52,966 bases of DNA from MGBC114844 sp910585855. Lineage in GTDB: Bacteria > Bacillota > Clostridia > Lachnospirales > Lachnospiraceae. This document shows, one piece after another, positions 17,772-26,874 of this stretch. Position 1 is the stretch's first letter. Every line of letters begins with the position of its first letter. Below the pieces are notes generated by a model. That model was not told where the DNA came from. It ran no database searches and saw nothing but the letters and a program-made list of their open reading frames with translations. The stretch spans positions 1 to 52,966 of the forward strand of contig CBFFYP010000024.1 in assembly GCA_965646165.1 (NCBI GenBank). Direction: 5' to 3'. The translations under genes and the position numbers were made by a program.

Positions 17772-20234
17772 TTATGTCCCCCATCTCTGAATGGCTGCAA
17801 TCACTCTTTCTGCACAGCTTTGAATGGCTTCCTTTGAAAGCTTTCCCTCTGCATATGCCCTGCGGATATCCTCGTCATCCTTAAGATTGCCCGGCATAAT
17901 GATATCGTTTCCGGCTGCTATGCACTTCCACGGCACGCTTCCGTCCTCTGGAACGGTTGTATTCCAATCCGATAAAATTACTCCTTCAAATCCCCATTCC
18001 TTTCGGGCAACTTCCGTACAAATATCATAACTGTTTGCCGCATGAACTCCGTTAATACAATTATAAGAAGACATAATCGCCGCCGGTCTGCTCTTTTTTA
18101 CCGCAATTTCAAATCCCCGAAAATAAATCTCTCTTAACGCACGCTGCGAAACACAGACATCCACGCTCATCCGGTTATCCTCTTGATTATTGCAGGCAAA
18201 ATGCTTAATTGTTACACCACACGCACCACTTTTTTGCACCCCTTCTGTAACGGCAGCAGCCATCTTTCCTGTCAGCAGCGGATCTTCCGAATAATACTCA
18301 AAATTTCGCCCGCACAAAGGATTTCTATGAATATTCATACCCGGGGCCAGCCAAAGACCGATATGAAATTCCTCCATTTCCACCGCTATCGCCTCTCCGA
18401 ATCGATGCATCATTTCTATGTCCCATGTCTGTGCTAATGCCGTTCCAACCGGAAATGCCGTACAGTACTGATAATAGGTATCTGCATCCTTATGCTGCTC
18501 TGTTTCCTCTAAAAATCCGTTTTCCAATGCCCCCAAAACACTAACCCCATAGACCTTTCCTGTCTTTCGATCCACTTCATAACTCTGGCGCAAACGAAGC
18601 CCTGCCGGACCATCCGCCATAATCAAAGAACGTTTTTCTCCCTTTTCATCCACTAGATCCGTTGTTTCTCCGGCAGAACCCGGTACACGAATCCCGGCAG
18701 AGCCAAGCATACTGCTGCCTTCTGTCACTTTCCCATATAAAAACGGAATAAACTGCTCTGCTTCCTGCTCTCTGACAATCTTACTGTTTTCTCCCTTTTC
18801 CTTTTCTGAAATATTCAAAACCCTTGGAACAAAAGAAATAACCGGTATCTTTTCCTTTTTTGCAAAAGCAGTCCACTCCTTTTCTTTGCTTTTTGCAAAC
18901 TCCGCTGCCCCAAGTTCTTCCAGTTTCTCCTGCTTCAGACATATTTCCTTTGTCCGCTCCAATACAACCGTTTCTGTAACTTTAAGCAGTGCTGCCAACT
19001 GCAAAGAAACAATACTGTTTCCTATCCACAAACCATAAAGTCCGTTCTCTATCACCCATTCACACGACGATTCAAAAAAACTGGCAAGCTGCTTTTGTTC
19101 TATAAAAATCGTAAGCTCCTGCACTTCTTTCGGCTGTAAAAGATCGGTTTTAGCAAACCCAATCAATCTGTGATATTCTTTCGCCTCTCCTGTCTGCGGC
19201 GGTGTCAGATAAACCTGAACTACTTCTTTTCCGGCATAATCTGTTCCCGTATTTTCTACCGAAACACCTATCTCTATCCCTTCCTCCACTAGCTGCACTC
19301 CTTTAAACGCTATCGAAAAAGAAGTATAAGAAAGTCCATATCCAAACGGAAATAACGGCACAATACCAAAACTGTCAAAATACCGATAACCAACATAAAT
19401 TCCTTCCAGATACTCCTCTTTCTGCAAATTTCCGTTTAAATACCCATAGTTTTCTGCAGAAGGATAGTCCTTATAACGCTTTGCCCATGTTGCAGTCAAT
19501 TTCCCGCTTGGTACAGCTTTACCCAACAAGATATCTGCAGCCGCACGTCCGCCCTCCTGTCCCGGCAGAGAAATATTTAAAACCGCTTTTATATTCTCCA
19601 TTTTTTGCAAAAGATCTGTCAATTCTACCGGCGCACCTACATTTAAAATCAATACAATAGGAATCTTTCTCTTATCTAAATAATCAATATCCTCCCATTC
19701 TCTCTGACTAAAATAATAGTCTCCTTCTTCTCTGCGCCTATCTTTTCCCTCTCCAGAAATACGGCTAAGCACATAAACCGCCGCCTCAGCCCCCGCCATA
19801 TCTTTCTCCATAATCCTGCGTCCCTTTGGCAGTAAAAACGGATTCCTCGCATAAGCATCAAAAGGATTTTCCACCCCCTCTGCATCCTCTAAAACCTTTT
19901 CCTTCCATACCCTTCTAGCATCCTGATAACGCTTCTGATAATCCAAAATCCAGTCTTCATTTACAATCCATACCCCTGCCTCTTTCAACCCTCTATAAAC
20001 AGAAATATTCTCCCGATTATTTACATCTCCCGACCCAGTTCCGCCCTTTACCGTCTTATCCGCCCCACTGCCAAACAAAGCAATCTTTACCGAAGGTTTC
20101 AAAGGAAGCAGCCCTTCATTCTTCATTAAAACTATTCCCTCCGCTGCCAATTCCCTTGCCAATTTACCATGCACCTGCTCTCTCTCAGAACACGACTGCA
20201 CCAAAGTCCCATTATAAACCCAATTCTTTATCAT
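17772..20234 (-). CDS. Circularly permuted GH3 beta-glucosidase
   Basis: The 820-residue enzyme would hydrolyse terminal beta-glucosides. Domain order is reversed against ordinary GH3. The alpha/beta sandwich comes first (EGIVLMKNEGLLPL near 32; general acid/base Glu162 in SGEGKDR). A fibronectin-like domain follows (about 330-430, GKEVVQVYLTPP), then the TIM barrel (about 530-820, KHFACNNQEDNRMS) with the nucleophile Asp756 in GVILSDW. Such permuted GH3 enzymes are known from Ruminococcus and Butyrivibrio. No signal peptide is present, so it acts in the cytoplasm on imported oligomers. I start at ATG 20234 because AAAGGGAGAA lies just upstream. The 584 bp before the transporter gene are filled by family B repeats. 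Confidence 0.92.
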   Translation of the reverse strand: MIKNWVYNGTLVQSCSEREQVHGKLARELAAEGIVLMKNEGLLPLKPSVKIALFGSGADKTVKGGTGSGDVNNRENISVYRGLKEAGVWIVNEDWILDYQKRYQDARRVWKEKVLEDAEGVENPFDAYARNPFLLPKGRRIMEKDMAGAEAAVYVLSRISGEGKDRRREEGDYYFSQREWEDIDYLDKRKIPIVLILNVGAPVELTDLLQKMENIKAVLNISLPGQEGGRAAADILLGKAVPSGKLTATWAKRYKDYPSAENYGYLNGNLQKEEYLEGIYVGYRYFDSFGIVPLFPFGYGLSYTSFSIAFKGVQLVEEGIEIGVSVENTGTDYAGKEVVQVYLTPPQTGEAKEYHRLIGFAKTDLLQPKEVQELTIFIEQKQLASFFESSCEWVIENGLYGLWIGNSIVSLQLAALLKVTETVVLERTKEICLKQEKLEELGAAEFAKSKEKEWTAFAKKEKIPVISFVPRVLNISEKEKGENSKIVREQEAEQFIPFLYGKVTEGSSMLGSAGIRVPGSAGETTDLVDEKGEKRSLIMADGPAGLRLRQSYEVDRKTGKVYGVSVLGALENGFLEETEQHKDADTYYQYCTAFPVGTALAQTWDIEMMHRFGEAIAVEMEEFHIGLWLAPGMNIHRNPLCGRNFEYYSEDPLLTGKMAAAVTEGVQKSGACGVTIKHFACNNQEDNRMSVDVCVSQRALREIYFRGFEIAVKKSRPAAIMSSYNCINGVHAANSYDICTEVARKEWGFEGVILSDWNTTVPEDGSVPWKCIAAGNDIIMPGNLKDDEDIRRAYAEGKLSKEAIQSCAERVIAAIQRWGT

Positions 20235-20278
20235 CTTTTCTCCCTTTCTAAAACCATCCATTTTTCTTTATAAGAGGG

Positions 20279-20424
20279 GGACGCAGAAATCGGAAAGAAG
20301 GTCTATTCCGGGCTCGCTTGCGCTTAGCATTTCCTCGTAGCGGACACATAAGGTGCTAAAATACAGCACCTAAGTGCCGACGGGAAATGATGACCCTTCA
20401 TAGACCTTCTTTCCGATTTCCGCT
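20279..20424 (-). repeat. Family B element, complete copy in reverse orientation
   Basis: Arms GAAATCGGAAAGAAGGTCTA and its exact reverse complement close a structure containing the inner hairpin AGGTGCT/AGCACCT (20351-20371) and the core GCTTGCGCTTAGCATTTCC. The ends are GGACGC and a decayed GCTATG. It lies just upstream of the GH3 gene. Confidence 0.82.
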
Positions 20425-20586
20425 ATGACTTCCAACCCCAAAAACAACATTAATTCTCACAGCAAAACAATCTAACTATTAAAATAATCCAACTATTCTG
20501 TTATCCAACAACACCACAATTTTCCACCCTATAAACAACCAACTTTATAACAGATATAAATAAAACTTTACCAAAAACCTATACAG

Positions 20587-20622
20587 AATCATCATTTCCC
20601 GTCAACACTTAGCCTGCGGAAA
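20587..20622 (+). repeat. Family B fragment
   Basis: ATCATCATTTCCCGTCAACA followed by CTTAGCCTGCGG matches the beginning of the family B core but stops after about 35 bases, just before a complete copy. It looks like a nested or deleted copy. Confidence 0.6.
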
Positions 20623-20655
20623 ACATTTTACTATTTTCTCGGTTTGAAGTACACA

Positions 20656-20799
20656 GCCGAAAGCTGAAGGGGGCTCTATGCAGGGTCATCATTTCCCGTC
20701 GGCACTTAGACGCTGTATTTTAGCGTCTTAGTGTCCGCTACGAGGAAATGCTAAGCGTAAGCGGGCCCGGAATAGAGCTCCCTTCGGCTTTCGGCGTCC
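20656..20799 (+). repeat. Family B element, complete copy
   Basis: The left arm GCCGAAAGCTGAAGGGGGCT pairs with the right arm AGCTCCCTTCGGCTTTCGGC. The inner hairpin is AGACGCT/AGCGTCT and the core GGAAATGCTAAGCGTAAGC matches other copies. It ends GGCGTCC. It is tail-to-tail with the reverse copy at 20279-20424, and together they fill the gap between the transporter and GH3 genes. Confidence 0.82.
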
Positions 20800-20817
20800 C
20801 CCCTTCCAAAAAACCCC

Positions 20818-21663
20818 CTATTCTTTTACGCCGCCAAGTGTAATTCCTGCAATGATATATTTCGAAAGAAACAGATAAACCAAAATAATTGGTACAATCG
20901 CTATTGTAATCATCATATAGATCTTACCCATATCAAAGTTCATATAATCAGCACCTCGAAGTGTTGCAATCAAAATCGGCACGGTCATTTTATCTTTTGA
21001 CTGAATAATCAACGCCGGAACAAAGTAATTATTCCAAGAACCAACAAAAGAGAAAATAGCCTGTACAGCAATCGCTGGTTTCATAATTGGCAGCACAATT
21101 TTATTAAATGTCCGAAATTCTCCGCACCCGTCAATTCTAGAAGCCTCTACTAAAGACATCGGAAGGGAGGACTGCAGATAACTAAACATAAAATAAAATA
21201 CAGAAGGAGAAGCGATTGACGGGATAATCAGCGGAAGCAAAGAATCATACATTCCCATCTTTGTAATTAAACGTAAAAAACCCATCGCTGTAACCTGAGT
21301 CGGCATTACTAAAATTGCCATAATAAAAGTAAATGCCACTTTCTTTAACTTAAAATCATATGCATATAAACCATACGCTGTCAATGCAGAAAAATATGTA
21401 CAGATTGCAGCCGAACATCCAGAAACAATTAAGCTGTTTAAAATTCCCCGAAACATTGGGAATGTTCCGTCATTTGCAACATTTTTCAGATTTTCAAACA
21501 AACTGCCTCCCGGCAGTGCCGAAAAACCTTTCTGCAGATCCGCATGGGAACGTGTTGCATTTACAACCAAAATATAGAAGAAAAACAAACACATAAAGGA
21601 CAATATCACAAGTACTACATGTGCTATCACACTTCGCATATTATTTGCTTTTTTTGATTTCAT
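20818..21663 (-). CDS. Sugar ABC transporter permease, MalG/CUT1 type
   Basis: The 281-residue inner-membrane subunit has six hydrophobic segments and the permease-ATPase contact motif EASRIDGCGEFRTFNKIVLP near 178-197, the hallmark EAAxxDG...G...P of the binding-protein-dependent permease family. With the MalF-like partner encoded 15 bp upstream it forms the transport pore for an oligosaccharide. The end IIAGITLGGVKE is typical of MalG/LacG proteins. AGGGAGGGGAG precedes the ATG. No ATPase gene is present; CUT1 systems in Firmicutes commonly share an MsmK/UgpC-type ATPase encoded elsewhere. Confidence 0.93.
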   Translation of the reverse strand: MKSKKANNMRSVIAHVVLVILSFMCLFFFYILVVNATRSHADLQKGFSALPGGSLFENLKNVANDGTFPMFRGILNSLIVSGCSAAICTYFSALTAYGLYAYDFKLKKVAFTFIMAILVMPTQVTAMGFLRLITKMGMYDSLLPLIIPSIASPSVFYFMFSYLQSSLPMSLVEASRIDGCGEFRTFNKIVLPIMKPAIAVQAIFSFVGSWNNYFVPALIIQSKDKMTVPILIATLRGADYMNFDMGKIYMMITIAIVPIILVYLFLSKYIIAGITLGGVKE

Positions 21664-21678
21664 AAGTTTCTCCCCTCC

Positions 21679-22617
21679 CTACTTTTTTGCTTTCTTTGCA
21701 GCAGCTTTTGAACCATACGGATCATTATTATTTGTCATTCGATATACAAAAAAGCATAAAATACCACTTACAATAAACAGGTAAACAGACAGTGCACCCG
21801 CCATTCCATAATTTCTGCTCTTTAAGTGACTATTTAAAAACATAATCAATGTCATAGAAGTACGATCCGGGCTTCCCTGACCATTGGTTAAAATCTGCGG
21901 AACGTCAAACATCTGCAGTCCGCCGATAATAGAGTTAATCAGTGTATAAGCTAAAATCGGACGAATCATTGGAAGTGTAATAAAATAGAATTTCTGTAAA
22001 CTGTTGCATCCGTCCAATTCGGCTGCTTCAAATATATCCACACTGATTCCCATAATTGCTGCCATCAGCATAATCGTTGTATTTCCAAACCACATTAAAA
22101 AGTTCATTAAACCAACCAGTGAACGAGTTCCAAATACAGAACCCATAAAATCAATCGGCTGCTTTAACAGTCCCATCGACATTAAAATCCCATTAATTGG
22201 TCCGTTTGTAGAAAATAAAGTAAAGAATAACATTGCAAATGCGGATGCCATAATTAAATTCGGCAGATAAATCACAACTTTAAAAAACTGCTCTCCATGA
22301 ATTTTTAACCGGCTGTCTGCAAACCATGCCGCTAACAGCAATGCAATCCCAATCTGAGGAATAAATCCGATCAGCCACAAAATCAAAGTATTTCCGGCAT
22401 ATCTTAACATATCAGACTGCAGCAGGCTTTTATAATTTTCCATTCCTACAAAATTTGGTCCAATCTCTTTTATTCCTGAACGATAATATTCAAAAAAACT
22501 ATACCGAATCGTATCCGCCAAAGGAATAAAGGAAAAGATAAAAAAGCTGACAAAAAAAGGAAGAATAAAGATATAACCCCACTTTGCATAACTTATGCTT
22601 TTACGTTTTGTTTTCAC
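21679..22617 (-). CDS. Sugar ABC transporter permease, MalF/CUT1 type
   Basis: The 312-residue permease shows the N-terminal FILPFFVSFFIFSFIPLADT segment, six membrane helices and the coupling motif EAAELDGCNSLQKFYFITLP near 200-220. Its C-terminus is lysine-rich (GSKAAAKKAKK). The start is GTG at 22615-22617 behind AAAGGAG. It lies 43 bp after the binding-protein gene and 15 bp before the second permease, forming one operon. The substrate is probably a beta-gluco-oligosaccharide because of the flanking GH94 and GH3 genes, which is inference from context. Confidence 0.92.
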   Translation of the reverse strand: MKTKRKSISYAKWGYIFILPFFVSFFIFSFIPLADTIRYSFFEYYRSGIKEIGPNFVGMENYKSLLQSDMLRYAGNTLILWLIGFIPQIGIALLLAAWFADSRLKIHGEQFFKVVIYLPNLIMASAFAMLFFTLFSTNGPINGILMSMGLLKQPIDFMGSVFGTRSLVGLMNFLMWFGNTTIMLMAAIMGISVDIFEAAELDGCNSLQKFYFITLPMIRPILAYTLINSIIGGLQMFDVPQILTNGQGSPDRTSMTLIMFLNSHLKSRNYGMAGALSVYLFIVSGILCFFVYRMTNNNDPYGSKAAAKKAKK

Positions 22618-22660
22618 AGACCAACACTCCTTTCTTTTCCGTATACTGCAATGCCATATG

Positions 22661-24166
22661 TTATTCCGGCCATTGAATCTCTGTAATTTCAGGATAACGC
22701 TCCCGAATTGCTATCTCAAAGTTTGCCTTCGCTTTTTCAAAATCAATCTGATCCTGCAGATAGTCATTAAATGTATTTTGAATCAATTCTACACAGCCCT
22801 GATCATAAGAAGACAGCGGTGCAATCACAATATTTTCTGCAACCGGAGTAAAATATTCAAAAGCATTTTGTCCGCCAAGAAATTCGGATGCATAATCTTG
22901 ACTTGTAGCTGCTTCTTTCATTCCGCTCTGTGTATTGGTAAATTCCAAATAATCTTTTGAAATCTTTAATAAATTATCTTTATTTCCGGTTACTGCAAGA
23001 ATAATATCCTTTACATGCTGCGGATTATCTGTACCAACACATGCGTGTACATAAGAACCCCCCCAATTATACTCCTGCGGCGGATTTGTAACAGCCCATG
23101 CTCCGCTTTCACCGTCCCAGTTTGGCTTTAATGTAAAATCAATTCCCCATGCCGGGAAAAGAAATGCAAATACATTTGATTTAGAACCCATTGCCTGATT
23201 CCAGTCGGAATTCCACTGTCCTTTTATATTCTTATCCAAATAACCTGCATCCAGCCACTCTTTCGAGTCCTTTACCCAGTTCATAATCTTCTGATCCACT
23301 TTAATAACTGTTTCTCCCGATTTCACCCATGGTTCAGCAATACTGTTTCCATATAAACGGAACGTATCTGCATAAGAAGAAAATGTATAATATCCTTTTG
23401 CTTTTAATTCTTCTGCTGTTTGCTTTATTGTATCCCAATCCTTTACCTTTTCTCCTACCTGTACCGGATCGTCCGTACCAAATACCTCTTTGGCAATATC
23501 ACGGCGATATACCAGCAGTCCCGGACAGCACTGCCATGTAGAAGCCCTCTGAACTCCATTTACATCCGAAGCAGTTACTTTTGTAAATCCATACTGATCT
23601 CCAAGATCGGCATCCAGATCAATACCAAGATCTACCAGAGGCATTGCCACATCAGCGTCTGCATCGGTATACTTATTTACATAATCCGTTTCTGACAAAA
23701 AGATATCTACCTTATTATCTGCTGCAGCACTTGCCTGATTTAACAATGCTTCATCCAATTTCTGCTGGTACACCCCGTCCTGATTTGGATTGATAATCCA
23801 ATGAATTTCCGTTCCGTCATTTAGATAAGTAACTGTCCCGTCTGCAGAAGTTTCCTTTACCTCCGAATAAACAGCTTCTACCCTCTGCCGGAACTCATTA
23901 TTCCAGCTATAGATATTGATTACCTTTCCTTCTGCAGCAGTCCCTCCCGCATTTTCTGTTTCAACCGTCTGTTTTTGTGAATCAGTCCCTCCCGCATTTT
24001 CTGTTCCAACCGTCTGTTTTTGTGAATCAGTCCCTCCCGCATTTTCTGTTCCAACCGTCTGTTTTTGTGAATCAGTTCCACTTGGATTTGCCGAATTTCC
24101 GCAGCCTGCCAATGTACCTGCAACAACCGCTGCTGCCAACAACATACTAATGCACTTTTTTTTCAT
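22661..24166 (-). CDS. Sugar ABC transporter substrate-binding lipoprotein (CUT1)
   Basis: This 501-residue extracellular lipoprotein has a signal peptide with lipobox LAGCG (Cys about 22) and the type 2 binding fold seen in cellobiose- and oligosaccharide-binding proteins (KVINIYSWNNEFRQRVEAVY near 80-100, ending in a helical lobe). Between lipid anchor and fold is a tether of three near-perfect 15-residue repeats (GTDSQKQTVGTENAG, residues about 30-74). Such a repeat-built linker is unusual and is likely to vary in length between strains. AGGAGGAAA precedes the ATG. It is the first transporter gene and has its own upstream regulatory module shared with the GH94 gene before it. Confidence 0.92.
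   Translation of the reverse strand: MKKKCISMLLAAAVVAGTLAGCGNSANPSGTDSQKQTVGTENAGGTDSQKQTVGTENAGGTDSQKQTVETENAGGTAAEGKVINIYSWNNEFRQRVEAVYSEVKETSADGTVTYLNDGTEIHWIINPNQDGVYQQKLDEALLNQASAAADNKVDIFLSETDYVNKYTDADADVAMPLVDLGIDLDADLGDQYGFTKVTASDVNGVQRASTWQCCPGLLVYRRDIAKEVFGTDDPVQVGEKVKDWDTIKQTAEELKAKGYYTFSSYADTFRLYGNSIAEPWVKSGETVIKVDQKIMNWVKDSKEWLDAGYLDKNIKGQWNSDWNQAMGSKSNVFAFLFPAWGIDFTLKPNWDGESGAWAVTNPPQEYNWGGSYVHACVGTDNPQHVKDIILAVTGNKDNLLKISKDYLEFTNTQSGMKEAATSQDYASEFLGGQNAFEYFTPVAENIVIAPLSSYDQGCVELIQNTFNDYLQDQIDFEKAKANFEIAIRERYPEITEIQWPE
23941..24075 (-). repeat. Three tandem 45-bp repeats inside the binding-protein gene
   Basis: Three head-to-tail copies of exactly 45 bases (23941-23985, 23986-24030, 24031-24075) differ at only about one or two positions. 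They encode the 15-residue linker repeat in frame. The near identity at DNA level indicates recent slippage or recombination. Confidence 0.95.
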
Positions 24167-24209
24167 ATTAATTTCCTCCTAAATTTGAAAATTTTTATTT
24201 GTTAAGTTT

Positions 24210-24280
24210 AGTATACTTCATTTTAAAACAACAATATACAAGATAGATTTCAAAAATATCAAAATCATGTCATAACTTAT
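24210..24280 (-). promoter_or_regulatory. Activator-type regulatory module and promoter of the binding-protein gene
   Basis: On the minus strand ATAAGTTATGACATG leads to TTTGATATTTTTGAAA, then TTGTATATTG and, 16 bases later, the -10 TATACT (24210-24215). The same arrangement, with 16 identical consecutive bases and the same 16-base distance to the -10, precedes the GH94 gene at 26721-26790. There is no good -35, which fits activation by a bound regulator such as the AraC-type protein. Confidence 0.75.
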
Positions 24281-24281
24281 T

Positions 24282-26696
24282 TTAAGAAAGCTCCAATAAA
24301 ATCTCCGTCTGTTCTTTTAATAATTGAACCGGAATATAATTTCCTTCCATTTCTTTTCCATTTACCGTAAGTTTTTTACAGCCAGATTCTCCATGTCCGC
24401 TATTTTTTACCACAATATGTAAATGATTTCCTCTAAAATCTTTCTCTATCTCAAACTCTTCCCATTCCTTTGGAATCGCCGGATCTATCTTTAATCCATA
24501 AAAATCCGGGCGCATACCCAAAATTCCTTCTACACATCCTACCATAACCGTAGATGCTGTTCCTGTCAGCCAATGCACATGAGAACGTCCAAAATGAGGA
24601 CTGTCCTTTCCTTCCGTAAACTGCCCATAGCAATACGGCTCTAACTTTCTGACTTCTGCCTGTTCATTTTGTGCAGCAGGTGCATTTTCCATAAAATAAG
24701 TAAATGCCCGATCTCCATGTCCCCGCAAAGCTTCCGCAAGAATAATCCAACCCTGTGACTGTGAAAAAATACCTGCATTTTCTTTTGTTCCTGCATTATA
24801 AATAACAGAAAAAGCTCCTTCAAAAGCATGTTTATGATAAGGCGGCGTCATCAAAATAGCCCCATACTTTGTATTTAACTTTTCATATACCGTATCCAAT
24901 ATCGTATCGGCCTGACTGTCTGTAGCAAGTCCGCTGATTACTGCCCAGCTCTGCGGATTCAGCCACAGATTTGCCTCCGGATCGGTAGACTTTCCGATTA
25001 CTTCTCCATCCTCTGTATAACCACGTATAAAACGATCCTTATCCCAGCATAACTTTTGTATTGCCGTTCCTAACTTTTCCTGCTCCTGCTTCAGATAATC
25101 GAAATATTCGCTATCTTTTTTATATTCCGAAAACTCCTTTAAAATACTCATAGCCAGATAAAGCTGAAATGCTACAAAAGAAGACTCTCCCTCTTTGCCA
25201 AGCCTCAAGCAATCATTCCAATCCGCATATAACCCGGCAGGCATCCCATGTTTTCCCATATGATTAATAGAAAATGCAATCGCCCGTTTTAAATGTTCAT
25301 ATACCGTTCCCTCTCCTCTATTAGCAAACGGAATTACTTCATCTATAAAAGCAAGATCACCTGATTCGGAAATATATTTATAAATGGTTGGAAACAGCCA
25401 TAGTGCATCATCTGCCCGATATGCCGGATGTCCCGTTTCTTTTACATAAGACGGATCGTCCGGTGTATCCTCATGCCCGGCATGATGAGTAAATTTCACC
25501 AAAGGAAGCCCGCCCCCATTCTCTACCTGTGCCGAAAGCATAAACCGAATTTTTTCAACTGCCATCTCCGGTGCTAAATGAATCACTCCCTGAATATCCT
25601 GCACCGTATCCCGATAACCATAACCGTTGCGAAGACCGCAGTAAATAAACGAAGCCGCACGTGACCATATAAATGTTATAAAACAGTTATAAGCGTTCCA
25701 TGTATTAATCATTGTATTAAATTCTTCACTCGGCGTCTTTACCTGAAAATGAGAAAGCTTCCCATGCCAATAAGAAATCAGCTGATCTAACTCTTTTCTG
25801 CAATTCTCCTCTGGACACTGATACCGTTCCAAAATTTGCCCTGCTGCTGCATTTTCTTTCATTCCAAGTACAAATGCTACTGTCTTTGTTTCACCCGGAT
25901 TCAGCGTAAGCACCGTCATAAGTACACCGCACCCATTTTCATTATAATTCAGCGTTCCGTCCAATTCTCCGTCAACAATTCCCTTTGGATTTTGATAACC
26001 ATGATAACGCCCCAAAAAAGCTTCTCTATCTCCGCAATACGAAAAAACCTTCGCTCCTGCCATACCAAAGAAACGCTCTGTTGTAATCTTATTATCTATA
26101 TCCTGTCCATCTTCCAGATCACTCAAATTGCCATGTATCATCTGACAGATCCGATTTCCGCAAAATTTCGTTCTGGTAATAAACTGCGAATATTGTAAAT
26201 TCACCTGATCCTGTTCATAATTACTGTTATTTGTAAATTCTGCATATCCTGTAACCGCTAAATTTCTTACCGTTTCCGAACGATTCGTCAAACTAATGCA
26301 CCAGACCTCATAGTCCTCATCCAACGGAACATAATAAGTCGTTTCCGAATGAATCTCACTATAATCCGCCAAGATTTTCGTATACGCCGTTCCATGACGA
26401 CATTCACTCTTATAAGAAGCCAAATCCTTTCCAACAGGCTGCCAAGAAGCCGACCAATAATCTTTACTGTCATTATCACGAATGTAAATATAACGTCCGG
26501 GCTGATCAAAATTGTTAAAAATATAGCGCAGAATTCTTCCATTTGCACCAGACTGAGCAAAACTGTATCCTCCAGCATTATTAGAAATAATTGCGCCATA
26601 AGCAGGAGAGCCCAGATAATTTACCCAAGGTGCTGGGGTATCCGGTCTGTCAATTACATATTCCCGCTTCTCATTGTCAAAATATCCATACCTCAT
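24282..26696 (-). CDS. GH94 disaccharide phosphorylase (cellobiose/chitobiose phosphorylase type)
   Basis: The 804-residue cytoplasmic enzyme would convert a beta-linked disaccharide and phosphate into a sugar 1-phosphate plus a monosaccharide, saving ATP. The N-terminus MRYGYFDNEKREYVI and PWVNYLG, the CRHGTAYTKI segment and the (alpha/alpha)6 barrel with GYGYRDTVQD near 360 and ADWND (catalytic Asp about 492) are those of cellobiose and N,N'-diacetylchitobiose phosphorylases. Length is normal for the family. I begin at the ATG of MRYG (26694-26696), as AAAGGAGA is seven bases upstream; an ATG six bases earlier is too close to it. The gene next downstream encodes the sugar-binding lipoprotein. 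Cellobiose is the likeliest substrate but is not proven. Confidence 0.9.
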   Translation of the reverse strand: MRYGYFDNEKREYVIDRPDTPAPWVNYLGSPAYGAIISNNAGGYSFAQSGANGRILRYIFNNFDQPGRYIYIRDNDSKDYWSASWQPVGKDLASYKSECRHGTAYTKILADYSEIHSETTYYVPLDEDYEVWCISLTNRSETVRNLAVTGYAEFTNNSNYEQDQVNLQYSQFITRTKFCGNRICQMIHGNLSDLEDGQDIDNKITTERFFGMAGAKVFSYCGDREAFLGRYHGYQNPKGIVDGELDGTLNYNENGCGVLMTVLTLNPGETKTVAFVLGMKENAAAGQILERYQCPEENCRKELDQLISYWHGKLSHFQVKTPSEEFNTMINTWNAYNCFITFIWSRAASFIYCGLRNGYGYRDTVQDIQGVIHLAPEMAVEKIRFMLSAQVENGGGLPLVKFTHHAGHEDTPDDPSYVKETGHPAYRADDALWLFPTIYKYISESGDLAFIDEVIPFANRGEGTVYEHLKRAIAFSINHMGKHGMPAGLYADWNDCLRLGKEGESSFVAFQLYLAMSILKEFSEYKKDSEYFDYLKQEQEKLGTAIQKLCWDKDRFIRGYTEDGEVIGKSTDPEANLWLNPQSWAVISGLATDSQADTILDTVYEKLNTKYGAILMTPPYHKHAFEGAFSVIYNAGTKENAGIFSQSQGWIILAEALRGHGDRAFTYFMENAPAAQNEQAEVRKLEPYCYGQFTEGKDSPHFGRSHVHWLTGTASTVMVGCVEGILGMRPDFYGLKIDPAIPKEWEEFEIEKDFRGNHLHIVVKNSGHGESGCKKLTVNGKEMEGNYIPVQLLKEQTEILLELS

Positions 26697-26720
26697 ATTC
26701 ATTCTCCTTTTTTTTGTTTC

Positions 26721-26790
26721 ATTATATCCCCCTGCCAAATTTCAATATATCAAACTACTTTCAAAAATATCAAATTTATGATATAACTTA
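26721..26790 (-). promoter_or_regulatory. Activator-type regulatory module and promoter of the GH94 gene
   Basis: On the minus strand TAAGTTATATCATAAA leads to TTTGATATTTTTGAAA and TTTGATATATTG, and 16 bases later the -10 TATAAT (26721-26726). TTTGATAT occurs twice about two helical turns apart, as expected for an AraC-type protein binding direct repeats. It is a paralogue of the module at 24210-24280. Confidence 0.75.
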
Positions 26791-26818
26791 TACTTCCCAG
26801 AGGGACACCGAAAACCAA

Positions 26819-26874
26819 AAAAAATAGGACTCTCAGTCCCTGTAAAAAAATTCTTCTGATTCGTCCTATTTTTT
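26819..26874. terminator. Bidirectional terminator overlapping the hemW stop codon
   Basis: AAAAAATAGGAC pairs with GTCCTATTTTTT (12 bp) around a 32-base loop. The second arm covers the hemW stop codon at 26866-26868. The flanking A and T tracts suit termination of the minus-strand lepA-hemW transcript. Confidence 0.7.

Noticed and set aside
23941..24075. Tandem 45-bp repeats as a CRISPR array
   Set aside because: The units are head-to-tail without spacers, are a multiple of three, and lie in frame inside a clear sugar-binding protein gene.
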